Part shown: in pieces, positions 34,187-44,871 of the stretch
Layout: each line of letters begins with the position of its first letter
Position numbering within the stretch: position 1 is the stretch's first letter
Origin: Ancylostoma caninum
Taxonomy: Eukaryota > Nematoda > Chromadorea > Rhabditida > Ancylostomatidae
Reading direction: 5' to 3'
NCBI GenBank assembly: GCA_037903475.1
Contig: JBAJFG010000298.1
Span: 558,001-622,000 of the forward strand
Length of the DNA stretch: 64,000 bases
Notes under the pieces: generated by a model
Seen by the model: the letters and a program-made list of their open reading frames with translations, nothing else
Database searches by the model: none
What the model was told of the DNA's origin: nothing
Position numbers and translations under genes: made by a program

Positions 34187-34573
34187 AGGGCCATTTATTG
34201 TTTTGCTGTATGGAAAATTCTTTTGCTTTTCCATTGTTGTTGTTGACCACACTAACAAATAAGTGATTTGTTGTTACTAGTTGTTCAATGTTGAAACTAG
34301 CATGTCAAACAAGGTGAAATAAAAGCTTGAAACTTTCACAGAGTGTTGGGATACCAGACATTGTTTGTGTATACAATTATTTCCCAGAAGAGAGTGGCTG
34401 CTAGATTTTGTCGTAAAGTGGCGGATTGTGTGGGTTGGGGATTAGAGTGCGCGTGGGCTAAGTGTAAAGGGTTGGTGTGCTGAGGATAATCTGCGCGCAA
34501 CACTTGAGTGTCTGTTGTAGCCATTAATTCTGTTGTGTAAAGGATACGCCGCGACTTAGCCAATTTGCGCAAC
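34187..34573. other. Intergenic between the four-exon gene and the PAT element
   Basis: Contains the gene's probable 3' UTR and TTG-rich sequence. No other feature seen. Confidence 0.4.
34318..34323 (+). terminator. AATAAA signal downstream of the four-exon gene
   Basis: AATAAA lies 132 bp after the TAG stop at 34186, consistent with the 3' end of that gene. Confidence 0.4.
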
Positions 34574-34723
34574 GTGGCATTTTGAATTTCGCAATAACGG
34601 CGTGACGGCAAAGTCGCGTCGTGACAGCGCTGCGGACTTTGCTCCGGGGCGGGGCCATAGGAGGCGGGGCTTGATGGGCTCAATGGACTTATAAAGCCAT
34701 TCCGGTTTTTCGGCAGTTACTGT
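34574..34723 (+). repeat. PAT element split repeat A1
   Basis: Starts GTGGCATTTTGAATTTCGCA and ends ...CGGCAGTTACTGT. Two or three mismatches from A2. It ends just before the Gag ATG. Confidence 0.92.
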
Positions 34724-34736
34724 GCGGCGGTTATCA

Positions 34737-35593
34737 TGGCAGAAGGCAACGACCAACTATTCGTCCCCGAAGCAGAAGAGGAAGTCGTGCAACTGAGACT
34801 AGAGGACTTTGAAGAACTACTGGCACAGGCTCGAGCCCAGCAAGCAGCAGCCGCTCCGGCAGGAACGACAGCTGGGGCCGGCTCCACCGGCCCCGCCGGC
34901 CCCAGCTGTCGTTCCTGCAGTCGCGGTCGCCCCCGTGACAGGTCCAAGTTCGTCAACCAAGCCGACTTTTTCGAAACCGGGCTTGGCCCGACAATTCGAT
35001 TTCAACTCCACAGTATTAGCCGCATTGTCTCCACTCATGGAATTCGCTCCCGAGGATTCGGAGATAAAGGCAAATCTGACGAAAGCCATCACACTTCTAA
35101 CACAGAGGAATGAGCTTCTCGTGGTCGCAGACACTGACCCGGAGGTCTTCGAGTTTTACGACCAGCACAGTCGAGCAGACAGCATGCAAGCGAGCAATCC
35201 TATATTGGCGGCTTTCTTGCGGGAGAAGAAAAAGAAGGAAGAGAAAAAGCCAACTCAGTCCCGCACGGTCACGTGGAGTGGGTCCTTGAATAATTCTGTT
35301 TTGTTTGTTAGTGTTCCTTGCGTTGATAATCAGCAGTTTCTAGACCCGCTCTTTGTTCAGAAGCTCGTTTCCAACCCTATCCAGTGGTCAAGCAGCCCTT
35401 TCGATTCGGAGGGGCGCCATGGGCACCCGCCCCTCTCCCGCAACAGCCCTTCTATGGATTTCAATCCCGGCAAATGGCTCCTCGTCAAAACCAAGCGCCA
35501 CAGCCCGGTCAAGGACGCCCGAGGGACATGTGTTACGCATGTGGCAGATTTGGACACTACGCCAGAGAGTGTCGTGGAGAGTCAAAGCAATAA
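34737..35593 (+). pseudogene. gag: PAT element Gag with CCHC zinc knuckle (frameshifted)
   Basis: ATG at 34737 (MAEGNDQLFVPEAEEEVVQL) opens an acidic start. The reading then leaves the first frame near 34890, inside a perfect 23-bp hairpin, and continues in a second frame to about 35280. A third frame holds a Pro/Gln-rich stretch and the zinc knuckle C-x2-C-x4-H-x4-C (CYACGRFGHYARECRG, 35531-35572). Gag with a CCHC knuckle is normal for PAT-like elements. Two shifts indicate decay. Confidence 0.8.
34859..34918. repeat. Perfect 23-bp hairpin in the PAT Gag region
   Basis: Arms 34859-34881 and 34896-34918 are exact reverse complements, with a 14-bp GC-rich loop. The Gag reading frame changes inside it. 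Confidence 0.9.
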
Positions 35594-37511
35594 AAGTGAG
35601 TTCAAAGCTGGTATGATTCACTCCAGGATTGATTTTTGGCTTTCTCTAAAGTCTTCGCCGTTGTTAAGAAGTTGGCTATGTAACGGGTATTCTCCTGAGT
35701 TTTTGGTTATTCCTAGTATGCAATTCACCCGTAAAAATTCTTCTTCCACTTGGAAATATGCCAGTTTTGTCAGCCAGGAAATTAAAGAATTGATTCGCAG
35801 CGGTGCGGTAGCCGTGGTCCAAGACCCGTTTAGTACCAGGATAAACCCATTGTCCGTCGCGAAAGGCAAAAAGCTCCGCCTTATTTTAGACCTTTCAGAT
35901 CTCAATAAACATTTGGAAAAATCCAGGGTAAAATTTGAAGACTTAGCCAAAATTTTGCCTCTCCTTACTCAGGGCGGGTTTATGGCTTCCTTTGATTTAA
36001 AGTCTGCATATCACCATGTGAAAGTACACCCAAATTTTACAAAATTTCTAGGTTTCACTTGGCAGGGCGGATCTTTTAAATTCATGGTACTTTCTTTTGG
36101 TTTGTCTACAGCTCCCATGGTTTTTACGAAATTAATGAGACCATTTTTGCACAAATGGCGTTTTTCGGGTGTGAATATTGCCGTCTACCTAGACGATGGA
36201 ATAGTTTGGGCGCATACCGCATACAGGTGCGAAAAAGCGATCTCTCTAGTAAGAGCAGATTTGATCAATGCCGGCTTCTCATTAGCCGAGGATAAATGTT
36301 CCTGGACCCCGCTCCAGAGGTTAACATGGCTGGGCCACGATATAGATTTGCTCTAAATGAAACTTAATGTTTCACGCAATAGGTGGGAGAAAGCCTGATT
36401 ACTTGCCTGGTCTTTGCTTTCAAAAAGGGGCCCTTCCTTATGGGACAGATTGAAGTGGCAAGGTACCTTGGCATCTATGCACTTAGTTATTCCTTCAGAA
36501 ATGAAGAGGCAGTGGAAGTCAGTGGTTTCGGCGGTGGCGGACAAGGAAAGGACTGGAACGGCTCTGTCTTTTAAATGGGCTCTGTCGGCGGAGGAGCAGA
36601 AAGAGATCAAAGGTTGGTTAGAATTCGAATCTTGTTTTGATGGGATAGCTATAAATTCAACGATTCAACTGTCGAGCGCGCTTAGGTCCTTTTCAGATGC
36701 GTCAGAATTTGGTGTGGGGTCTGTTCTATATTTAGACTCTAGCTCCAAAAAATCTTCATCTTTGAATCTACCCCCGGGTTTCATAGGCGCATCAAGCACA
36801 GCGAGTGAACTTTTTGCCATTTTGGCGGGGCTGAAAGCTTTCTATAAATTTCTCTTCAATGAACAAGTTGTCTGGCATTGTGACAACCAAGCGGCTGTCA
36901 CTATTTTGAAGAAAGGCAGCACCAAGGGAGATCTGCAATCCTTAGCTAGAAATATTTGGGATTTATGCAAGGATTTAGGCTTAACGATAGAATTTGTGTG
37001 GATTTCTAGAGATTTCAACACAGAAGCAGATCTTGCTTCACGTGTAGTCGATTTGGACGACTGGTGCATAAGTGATGAGATTTTTGTAGAATTACAAAAA
37101 AGTTGGGGCGTGTGCACCATTGATATGTTTGCTAGCCCATCTATCAAGAAATGTTCTCGATTTATTTCTATATGGTCCACAAGTGACGCTGTGGCGACCG
37201 ACGCGTTCTCTGCAGAGGCAAATCCCTGGTGGAAACACGGTTTCGCATGGTGGGTCCCTCCTCCTTATCTCATTGGTAGAACAGTTTTGTATGCTAGGCG
37301 CAACCATAGCAAGGGCATCTTAGGTTTTCCGGTTTGGCCTGGCAATCTCTTCTTCTCTAGCTTGAGAGAGAACCAGAACTGGATTCCGGAGATCAAAGAT
37401 CTGGTTATTTATCCTCCTGGTAGTCCAATTTTACAAGGAAACTCACCTTCGTTTACTTTTGGTTCTCCGTACCTTAATTTTGAGTTTGCATTTGCACGTC
37501 TCCATTTCTAA
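35594..37511 (+). pseudogene. pol: PAT element reverse transcriptase / RNase H
   Basis: One frame carries RT (LRLILDLSDLNKHL, MASFDLKSAYHHVKVHP, FTWQGGSFKFMVLSFGLSTA, catalytic YLDD at 36186-36197) and, after in-frame TAA (36354-36356) and TGA (36396-36398), RNase H (SFSDASEFGVGSVLY, STASELFAILAGLKAF, WHCDNQAAVTILKKGS, ISRDFNTEADLAS). A C-terminal extension (CTIDMFASP..., DAFSAEANPWW, WWVPPPYLIG) is of the kind that follows RNase H in DIRS-group elements. Only two stop codons separate it from a continuous frame. Confidence 0.9.
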
Positions 37512-37531
37512 CCCTCGTGCTTTACCTCTTT

Positions 37532-37590
37532 CCAGCCGTTTTGTTGAAATTCAAAAGATAGGTTTTGCCGTAGATATCGGAGGCAAAAGT
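37532..37590 (+). repeat. PAT element split repeat B1
   Basis: CCAGCCGTTTTGTTGAAATT...GGCAAAAGT, identical over 59 bp to B2 at 39598-39656. Its last GT is shared with the start of A2. Confidence 0.92.
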
Positions 37591-37738
37591 GGCATTTTGA
37601 ATTTCGCAATAACGGCGTGACGGCAAAGTCGCGTCGTGACAGCGCCGCGGACTTTGCTCAGGGGCGGGGCCATAGGAGGCGGGGCTTGATGGGCTCAATG
37701 GACTTATAAAGCCATTCCGGTTTTTCGGCAGTTACTGT
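37589..37738 (+). repeat. PAT element split repeat A2
   Basis: Nearly identical to A1 and directly joined to B1. The B1A2 junction reads ...CAAAAGTGGCATT.... This is the sequence a circular intermediate would form from the two element ends. Confidence 0.92.
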
Positions 37739-38077
37739 CCCACCCACCCACCCGGGGGGCAGAGGGGCCCAACGCGATCACGAAATCGTAAGATCATGCC
37801 CTGACTAATAACCTCCAGTAAAGTCTTTGCTTTCGCGCTGCTATTGGATGCAGGTGCAGGTCCTATCCGCAGGTCTTTCGGAGGCATGGACAACAATACC
37901 CTAGAGTAATTCGGTGCAGTCCGTTGGCATATCCCCGGGACTCTATGTATATCCTCAGGCATATCCGCAGGATAGGGATCAGTATTGGGCGGCATATCCA
38001 TAGGGGTTTTATGACTGAGGGTCGACGTATCTGGGAGATACATCACTAGATGGCCTCAAGTAATTGCGCAGACATCG

Positions 38078-39082
38078 ATGGACTCCCCGAGGATAATTAG
38101 CAACCTGGTGGTACTATTACATAGCCACTCGCTCTTCTCCACACTGAGGAAAGTAATTTCAGATTCCCTGGTGGATGCCAAAAGGAGAAGGGCAGGGGAG
38201 ACGGCCAAGATGGCATCGAGAGCAGGATTAGCGGGCTTGGCCGAAATGATAGACGCCTGCTTCGATAAGTCGGTGGCACAGGGGACTCTCGCAATTTACC
38301 AACGAGTTCGGCGAGACTTTCTGGAATTCAACAAGAAGTTTTGGGTTCCGGTTTCCGCTCTCCACAAGCTGAGGAACGTCTTCCTAGCCCACTTGATCGA
38401 TAAGGGTAAAACGAGATCTCTGGGATATCACGTAGCAGCGCTTTCTCACTCCTTTGGCCCGCTGCCCGGAGAAGATCAGGATATTCAGAGCGCCCTTATC
38501 CGAATGGCCAACAGAGGTAGCCCTCCAGTGAAGCATAGAAGGAAAGCCTCACAAAGCGACGTCGATATAGTGGTTGCATGGGCGCTTCGCCTGGGAACTC
38601 CAGAGGCTTTAACAGGAGCTGCAACTATACTCCTGATGTTCTCGGCTTTTCTTAGGATAGGAGAGATGTGCAACCTACGTTTTTCGGACATCTGGTTCAA
38701 AGGGGAAGACATCTGGTGGCTAAAAATACGCCGATCAAAGACAGACCAAAAAGGATTGGGAGCCACTATCGCTTTTCGGCTCAAAGGAGATGCCCTTAGA
38801 CTATGAATGCGATTCCGAGAGCTCCACTCGCAAAATCCAGAAGATTTCATTTTCAGCAGCAGCAGAGGAGGACCGCCATCCAGAGACTTCATCGCCCGCA
38901 AACTCAAAAGGACCCTCACCGAAGCAGGCCTCCAGCACCGCAACCTCACTCCCCACTCATTTCGCGGGGGAGCCGCCACCACAGCAATTCGAGCTGGAGT
39001 CGACCCCTCGAATGTAATGAGGGTCGGAAGATGTAAGTCTCAGAAGTCTTTCCTCTGTTACGTAGAGCCGTCGCCGCTATGA
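38078..39082 (+). pseudogene. PAT element tyrosine recombinase (one frameshift)
   Basis: The first segment ends at TGA 38804-38806. The next frame starts at once and runs to TGA near 39082, so one or two bases have changed. Catalytic series: Arg in FLRIGEM (38653-38655), H-x-x-R in PHSFRGG (38954-38965), then GRCKSQKSFLCYVE with the nucleophilic Tyr at 39059-39061. It inserts the circular DNA copy without target duplication in DIRS/PAT elements (family knowledge). All key residues are present, in two frames. Confidence 0.9.
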
Positions 39083-39597
39083 GGTTCTCTTTGTTTTATT
39101 CCCTCACAAGTGTAATTTGCTGTCTTTCAAACTGTAAATAGGTCATGTACTTATTCGTTGCTTTCCAGTACGAGTCCTTATGAATTCGCTGATATCCAGT
39201 TGTTCAGAGCCTTGTATCTCGTTATTCACTGTATAGAATTTATTCATTCCAATTCCAAGATCTAAGATTTGCGTTCGTTGTCGGGTCTATATTTACCTCG
39301 CCGGCTCAGGTTCCTCGTTTCCTGTGAGTTGTTATTTGCGATGTAATCTACATTGCCAGTGGGCGTTGAGACGCCAGTATTATCAGCACGAAGTTGACTT
39401 GTATAGAATTTTTCTTTGTGCACTTTATAGTACCTTCATAGCCGAGATGGCCTTCTCATATTTGTTCAGTAGCTACTCCGCCTTAATTTATCTGTTCGCT
39501 ATTAGGGAGCGCCCTCACAAGACAGGGTTATTTATGTTTACGCGGGACAGTCCCGCTAGTTGTTGTTTCCAAGAACTGCCGAATAAAGCCTTCTCTC

Positions 39598-39656
39598 CCA
39601 GCCGTTTTGTTGAAATTCAAAAGATAGGTTTTGCCGTAGATATCGGAGGCAAAAGT
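39598..39656 (+). repeat. PAT element split repeat B2 (right end)
   Basis: Identical to B1 and ends ...CAAAAGT, marking the right boundary of the element. Confidence 0.9.
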
Positions 39657-40120
39657 TATAGTTTCGTAATATATCCGCCGCTGCAATCACATGACAAAAG
39701 AAAAAGTGTTTGTTTTACTGTATTCCAGACGAATGCCTGCTGTGAGTGAGCTGGGGATACCGTAGGTACCATGTAATTACGTGCGAACGTTTTGCGAATG
39801 AGTCCTATGGTATAATTAACAATTAGTGAGTGATGATGCATTTCTTTTAAATTTTACAGACATATATTAACCTTTTTATAAGATAGTAAACGAATATATG
39901 CAACGTCTTTCTACTAAATATAAATATATTCAATTTATAATGTTGAAAAATAGGGAAAATTAGGGAAAAATTAACATAATTACGCTAGTTATTCATTTAT
40001 TTAGCTGTTTGTGCAAAAATGGAAATGAAAATACGGTTTCACGATTGACTACATAAAAAATAGCTATATGATAAGCTGGGGCATTTTTACAGAGTTTTTT
40101 TGGATTATACGGACAAAATA
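39657..40120. other. AT-rich intergenic sequence, nothing supported
   Basis: No coding region or clear repeat recognised. Confidence 0.4.
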
Positions 40121-40586
40121 CAGTACCCGCACTAAGTTTGTTAAAAATGAACATCCAGAACGCGGATTTGCGTTATTTTCGTTCTAGGGTCATAGCTCAT
40201 CGTAACAAAGTGATTCACAGATCAAACCAGAGGTCAAAAACGACAATGGAGTGGGCTACCATATTTCACGAAATCAGCCCTTAACTCTGATTTTCAACAA
40301 CGAAATTCGCAAGTTTTTAATTCTGCCGCGACCTTGCCGCGCATAGCGCGCGACATACTTTGATGCGCGGCATGATCCGAGCACTATAAATGACTCCGGA
40401 ATTTCAATGTTCAAAATCGAAATTTAGAGCTGGTTTCATGCAATATGCTAGACCACTCCACTGCTGCTTCTGATCCCAGGTTTGGTCTGTGAATCGCTTT
40501 GTTACGATAAGTTATCGCCCTGGAACGAAAAGAACGCAAATCCGCGTTCTGAATGTTCATTTTTAACAAACTTAGTGCGGGTATTG
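40121..40586. mobile_element. MITE with 110-bp TIRs and TA target site
   Basis: The left arm from CAGTACCCGCACTAAG and the right arm, the complement of CAATACCCGCACTAAG, agree over about 110 bp with few mismatches. Flanks are TA on each side (40119-40120 and 40587-40588). 466 bp, no coding frame, consistent with a Tc1/mariner-type MITE. Confidence 0.85.
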
Positions 40587-40840
40587 TATTATATTTTGTT
40601 TCATTTTAAACATCAAAAGTTTTGTTTTCTTCTAATAGGGACCATTCGCTAGGACTTGGTTAGTATTTCACTGCATTTGTTTAATTGTTAGTTTTTTAGA
40701 AAAGTTTAACTCACGTGATCGCTCGTTGTGGTGGGCGGGCGAAGGGATAAGTAGAGGGAAATTTTGGGGAGAAAAAAATCTTTAGAACGTTCAAAAAGGA
40801 GAAAAAAGTTAGAAAATTTTTTATCTTCCCGGGGACTCCA

Positions 40841-41072
40841 TGTCAGGATATGCGTCGTACGCTCCCATTCCTGATCTAATCCATGGAGTTATTATTTCTG
40901 TGGGAACTCTTTATTATATACATTTATTAGTCTAACTATTACATAAAAGGGGGGGGGGGTGGGATGGATGGAGCCTGGAGACAGCCGGCTGGCGCGACTG
41001 CTGCTCCGCGGACTGCCCATGACGGCTGATCCGCCTCCGCTTGTTCGCATCAATCGGGCTTCTCCCGACACG
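40841..41072 (-). repeat. Dispersed repeat family E, copy 2
   Basis: Over 90% like 22486-22716 by eye, with the same G run and the same GATCCGCCTC...GGGCTTCTCCCGA tail. No retroelement coding sequence lies next to it, so it could be a solo fragment of an LTR-like terminus. Confidence 0.65.
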
Positions 41073-42124
41073 ATAAAAAATGCAGCTAAGAATAACTGAG
41101 AAATCTACTGAAACGTAGAAACCACGATATCTTCTTTATTGGGAGAACTGAAAGTGGTGCAGTTATCAGCTGAACTCGGAATGAAATTTTGAGCAGAATG
41201 ATATGTATGTAATTGTTGATAGTTTCGTTCTGACGGAGAATCCAGGGTGAGACAGATGCTCCGTCCGTCTCACCCTCGCATCGGGCGCCCTCTCATATTG
41301 AGTGCTCTCTCGTTAACCCCCCTGAGCCACACGGGGCATTTGTCTCAGGCGGGTTTTTCAGCCCAACATGAAAGGAAGGAAGTAGCAGGTATTATATACC
41401 ATTCTACTCGGAATCGCCCGGGCTCAGCATTTGATAATTTCGCAACACCAGATTTTTCGAACTGAGAGATACATATTTAGCGAAAAAGCGTTTTCAAAAT
41501 GGCCTGTTTTCTGAGCCAGTTTCAGACAGAAGCACTTGTTTTTATGACCGCTGTATGCGCAGGGATGTCGGCAACTCGATAGACAACTGCGCAACTCACC
41601 GTTTTCCGAAAACTGCTGAGGAATTTTGAAGGACGCAAATCCCCCGTCTAGGTTCTAAAAAAATGATTTCTTCGTAGATTCTTGGTAAAAAATGTCGGTG
41701 TTGATATCATTTTGAGGAGAATTTCATGAAGAAGATTGATGACAACTCATCATACAGTTTTACGATATTACCGAAATATTTAGCGAAAATCAAGCTGGGA
41801 CGCTATCAGTGTTGAGCTGAGCGTGGGTCCCGGCACAAAATCAGGGCGCCGGGGCAAACCTCTGACATGTCAGCTGTCTGACATGTTAGAGAGAGAATGT
41901 AGAGATTGTGAGCATATTTAACATTCCACCTCTGGAAATAAGGTCTTTTCCCCCTTTCTGAGCAATATTAGAGTAGAGCTGTTTCGGTACGAACCATCTT
42001 AGAAAAAGCCTTCACTATCTCGCATTCTGTAAACTTCGCTATTTTTGCCTTCCTCAACTTCATCGATGTGGTTGGTGAACAACCTTCACTTTTTTGGCCC
42101 AGACAACCTTCACTTTTCTGACCC
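41073..42124. other. Intergenic, one short inverted repeat
   Basis: GGGTGAGAC at 41247 and GTCTCACCC near 41269 could form a 9-bp hairpin. No gene recognised. Confidence 0.4.
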
Positions 42125-42442
42125 CTGTCTCACCACTATCGTACCTATGTACATCAGATGACTTGCCATCTTTTGCTGGTGATCTGACATAATCAGTGTA
42201 GCCACAATGGACTTACAGACGCTCAAAGTTGCCCCGAAGGTAGTTCGAGGACAACTCGTCCGCGAATCAGGGCATGTGTTGAAGCAATCAGGCATATTCG
42301 CTCCTGACGCTGCTGACCCGATTGACTGATGATGGATTTCTTAGTCGCCTTTTTCGCACCTTTGATTGGTGTCATAAGTTGACAATTAGGGGAGCGAGAA
42401 AAGGTGCGAACATCAGACCGGATCAACCGAGCACCCGCAATA
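42125..42442 (-). repeat. Dispersed repeat family D, copy 2 (inverted)
   Basis: Inverted relative to copy 1 at 16345-16695. Its similarity to copy 1 stops at the left TA of the mariner element at 42443, so the mariner probably inserted into it. Confidence 0.6.
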
Positions 42443-42444
42443 TA

Positions 42445-43646
42445 TTGGGTTGGTGGAGAAGTTCTGCAAAACGTTTTGTTTTCTTTTCTGAAACGCAAAA
42501 GCAGCTCGACAAGTGGGATCTTGTGTCGGGTAGTATTTTCTCGAAGCCTTTAAGTGAAGGATATATGGGTGAAGCTCTATTAGTATTTGAGTATGAATGC
42601 CTTCTCGTAGTTGAGTCTCACTTCGCTCCATTGTCTATTACGGTTTCCTGCAAGGACATCCTGTAAAAATTGCCGGCGCCAATATATGTGCTGCGTTTGA
42701 AGAGAACGTCATCCACCATCTGACGGTCCCCTGTGGTGCCAGAAATTTGAATCTGGCGAAATGACGTATGAAAGTCACCCACGTTCTGGACGTGCGTCGA
42801 TCGCTATTAACGACAATCTGCAGGGCACCCTGAAGGTGAGGCCGAATGCAAACTCCTGCAAGTTGGTGAGGACATTCTACTGCGACCATGCGATCGTCAT
42901 CAAGCTCTATCAGTCTCTCGATTTCAGCAAAGTTGTCCGGACATGAACACCCCACCCCGCATGTTGTGCGAATCTGACAAGTCATGCTGGGTGAGCATCG
43001 AATGGTCTCTGTTTCTTCTGCCACATGGGAAAGACTTTCTAAATGATAGTGCAAGCTTGGTCCTGTTTGCGAACAAGCACAGCATCGTCAATGAATTCCG
43101 TGTCCGGAATCACTTCCAAAACAGTCAAAAGCAAGAGGTTTTTCTACGCTGGCAGTGGAGCCACAAGAAATGCTTTGCCACGTGTTCCTAATTAGTTGCA
43201 TCACAGTGATGAGCGATCTCTGCGCTACCCAACTCCGAAAGTTGGCAAGCGGCATCCCTGAAAAACGCAGAAAAAGAGCAACTTTTAATCTTCTGCATGA
43301 TAATGCTTAGGCTCACATAGCAAAGGGAGGTCATGGGAAGTTATAATCTCGGTTATGAATTTCTGTCACACCTATCGTATTCGCTAGACCTGAACTGTAG
43401 GACTGTCCCTTTCCCTGGCCAAGAACGAGCACCTATGGAAGATAAGGCTTAACAATCAACGGGACCTCGAAAGTGAGGTTTTTCGATGCACAGCCTCCGA
43501 AGTTCTGTCAGGAAGGAACAGGGAAGCTGCCCAAAAGATGGAAAAAGCAATGGTAAATGTAGCTTCAACTAAGATTTCGTTTCAATGATGAAATTCATTT
43601 CTAAAGAATTCGTTGTGAGTGTTGCAGAACTTTTTCACTAACCCAA
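42445..43646 (+). mobile_element. Mariner element with bandit-type ends, degraded
   Basis: TIRs TTGGGTTGGTGGAGAAGTTC and, on the right, the complement of TTGGGTTAGTGAAAAAGTTC. TA flanks at 42443-42444 and 43647-43648. Length 1202 bp is close to a full mariner. Confidence 0.88.
42640..43560 (+). pseudogene. Mariner transposase pseudogene
   Basis: Between the TIRs, pieces of a mariner transposase are readable in different frames. Clearest is LLHDNA...AHIAKGGHGKL...LGYEFLSHLSYS (about 43290-43390), corresponding to the conserved HDNARPH...LPHPPYSPDLAP region. Upstream, a GRASIAINDNLQ-type stretch matches the N-terminal helix-turn-helix region. Many stops and frameshifts; dead. Confidence 0.7.
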
Positions 43647-43661
43647 TATTAAAATATAGGT

Positions 43662-43807
43662 AACTCCAAAAGTACGTAGACAAGACTCGAGATCGCGGCG
43701 CGGCTCTCATAAGCAAAGACGAAGGCGCACACTATGCTGAGCTCCCGTGACTCTGCCTAAGAGAGCCGCGCCGCGGTCCTGACTCTTGACTGCGTACGTT
43801 TGGAGTT
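43662..43807. repeat. Short MITE with 50-bp TIRs
   Basis: AACTCCAAAAGTACGTAGAC at the left and its near-complement at the right enclose GCGGCGCGGCTCTC/complement arms. 146 bp in all. It lies between the mariner's right end and another mariner-like end. Confidence 0.75.
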
Positions 43808-43812
43808 CTCTA

Positions 43813-43845
43813 TTGGGTTGGGCAACAAGTTCGTGCGGTTTTGAA
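43813..43845 (+). repeat. Single mariner TIR-like end
   Basis: TA followed by TTGGGTTGGGCAACAAGTTC, then GTGCGGTTTT: a bandit-type mariner end. No partner end was found downstream, so it is a truncated copy. Confidence 0.6.
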
Positions 43846-44062
43846 TAGGCATTCAAATAACATTTCTTCACAGTCACCAACAATCACAATGAGTCGTTTA
43901 TATAGCACCTTTTTTTTCTTTTACAAATTACAAATTACAAATGTACTTTGTAGTAGAAATGATCTCGCAATATATAATGATTACAAGTTCGATCTGTTTC
44001 AGCGCACACAGAGCTTCAAAATTGATTTTGTGTAACTGGTGCATCAAAGTCATCCCCAGACA

Positions 44063-44871
44063 ACCCCAGACTGACTTTTCCGGTTCCGCGGAGCTTGCCG
44101 ATTTTCAGAACTTCCGCGGAGCCTGATTTATTATTATATTATTATTATAGCCCGATTTTCGGAAATTCCGCAGAGCTTGACACTTTTTGGAACTTCCGCG
44201 GAGCTTCGAGACAGATAGAATGATCCAAGAAACTAACATATCAAGTGGCATGCTTTTATCCAATTTTTATAGTGGTATGTTCTTGCTTGACTTCAGCTAG
44301 TCATATAAGAAGCCGTGATAGAATGCCAAAAATTTTCTGCTATTTCTTCTGTGAAATTTAGTTCGGAATGCCCCAATAATGACATCTGTAATGTCGAATT
44401 CCGGGTCATGCTCGTGTCACATAAGTGTACCCCTGGATTATTCCCATAAACACGAAAATTTGACTGCTTTTTTTTACCGGAGAGGAATTTTTCCATGTTA
44501 CCATTAAAGTTGAAACCTAATGCAGATACATGAAGCGCAGTCAGAGGGCAAACCAGCTTGAGGCTCTTCTTCAGCAAACGAAAACAGTAGTGGTGTAACT
44601 AGTGCTAGGAGGTGGAACAAATTCGGTGGGATTGACGATCCTACGGTTTTTGGTATCGGGACGCGTGGAGGTGTTCACTCCACGTTGGACGACTTTACCC
44701 TATTATTGAGTTATGGTTGAGTCCATAATGCAGGAATTACGTCACTCTTGTTCGACTTCGGAACTTCCGCGGAGCCATTTCGGAACTTCCGCGGAGCCAG
44801 TTCGGAACTTCCATCGGGTCACCCGCGAAAATTCCGAAAAAGCTCCGCGGAAGTTCCGAAAGTTCGTCTAG
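44063..44871. repeat. Element built on repeated GGAACTTCCGCGGAGC
   Basis: The ends are inverted (AGACTGACTTTTCCGG...TTCCGCGGAGCTT at the left; complement of AGACGAACTTTCGG...CTTCCGCGGAGCTT at the right). At least six copies of the GGAACTTCCGCGGAGC motif, itself containing the palindrome TTCCGCGGAA-like core, cluster at both ends. 809 bp, no supported coding region. No target duplication recognised. Confidence 0.65.

Larger units (their letters stand above)
34574..39656 (+). mobile_element. PAT-like (DIRS superfamily) tyrosine-recombinase retrotransposon
   Basis: Split direct repeats are explicit. A1 (34574-34723) equals A2 (37589-37738), about 150 bp. B1 (37532-37590) equals B2 (39598-39656), 59 bp. 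B1 and A2 abut in the middle, giving A1-...-B1A2-...-B2, the layout known for PAT and Ngaro elements. Gag and RT/RNase H lie between A1 and B1, and tyrosine recombinase between A2 and B2. No integrase or LTR is present, as expected. Gag has two frame changes, RT/RNase H two in-frame stops and the recombinase one frameshift, so this copy is probably inactive, though only lightly decayed. Confidence 0.93.

Noticed and set aside
38807..39082. Separate small gene after the tyrosine recombinase
   Set aside because: It contains the HxxR and Tyr motifs that complete the upstream recombinase, so it is the same protein after a frameshift.
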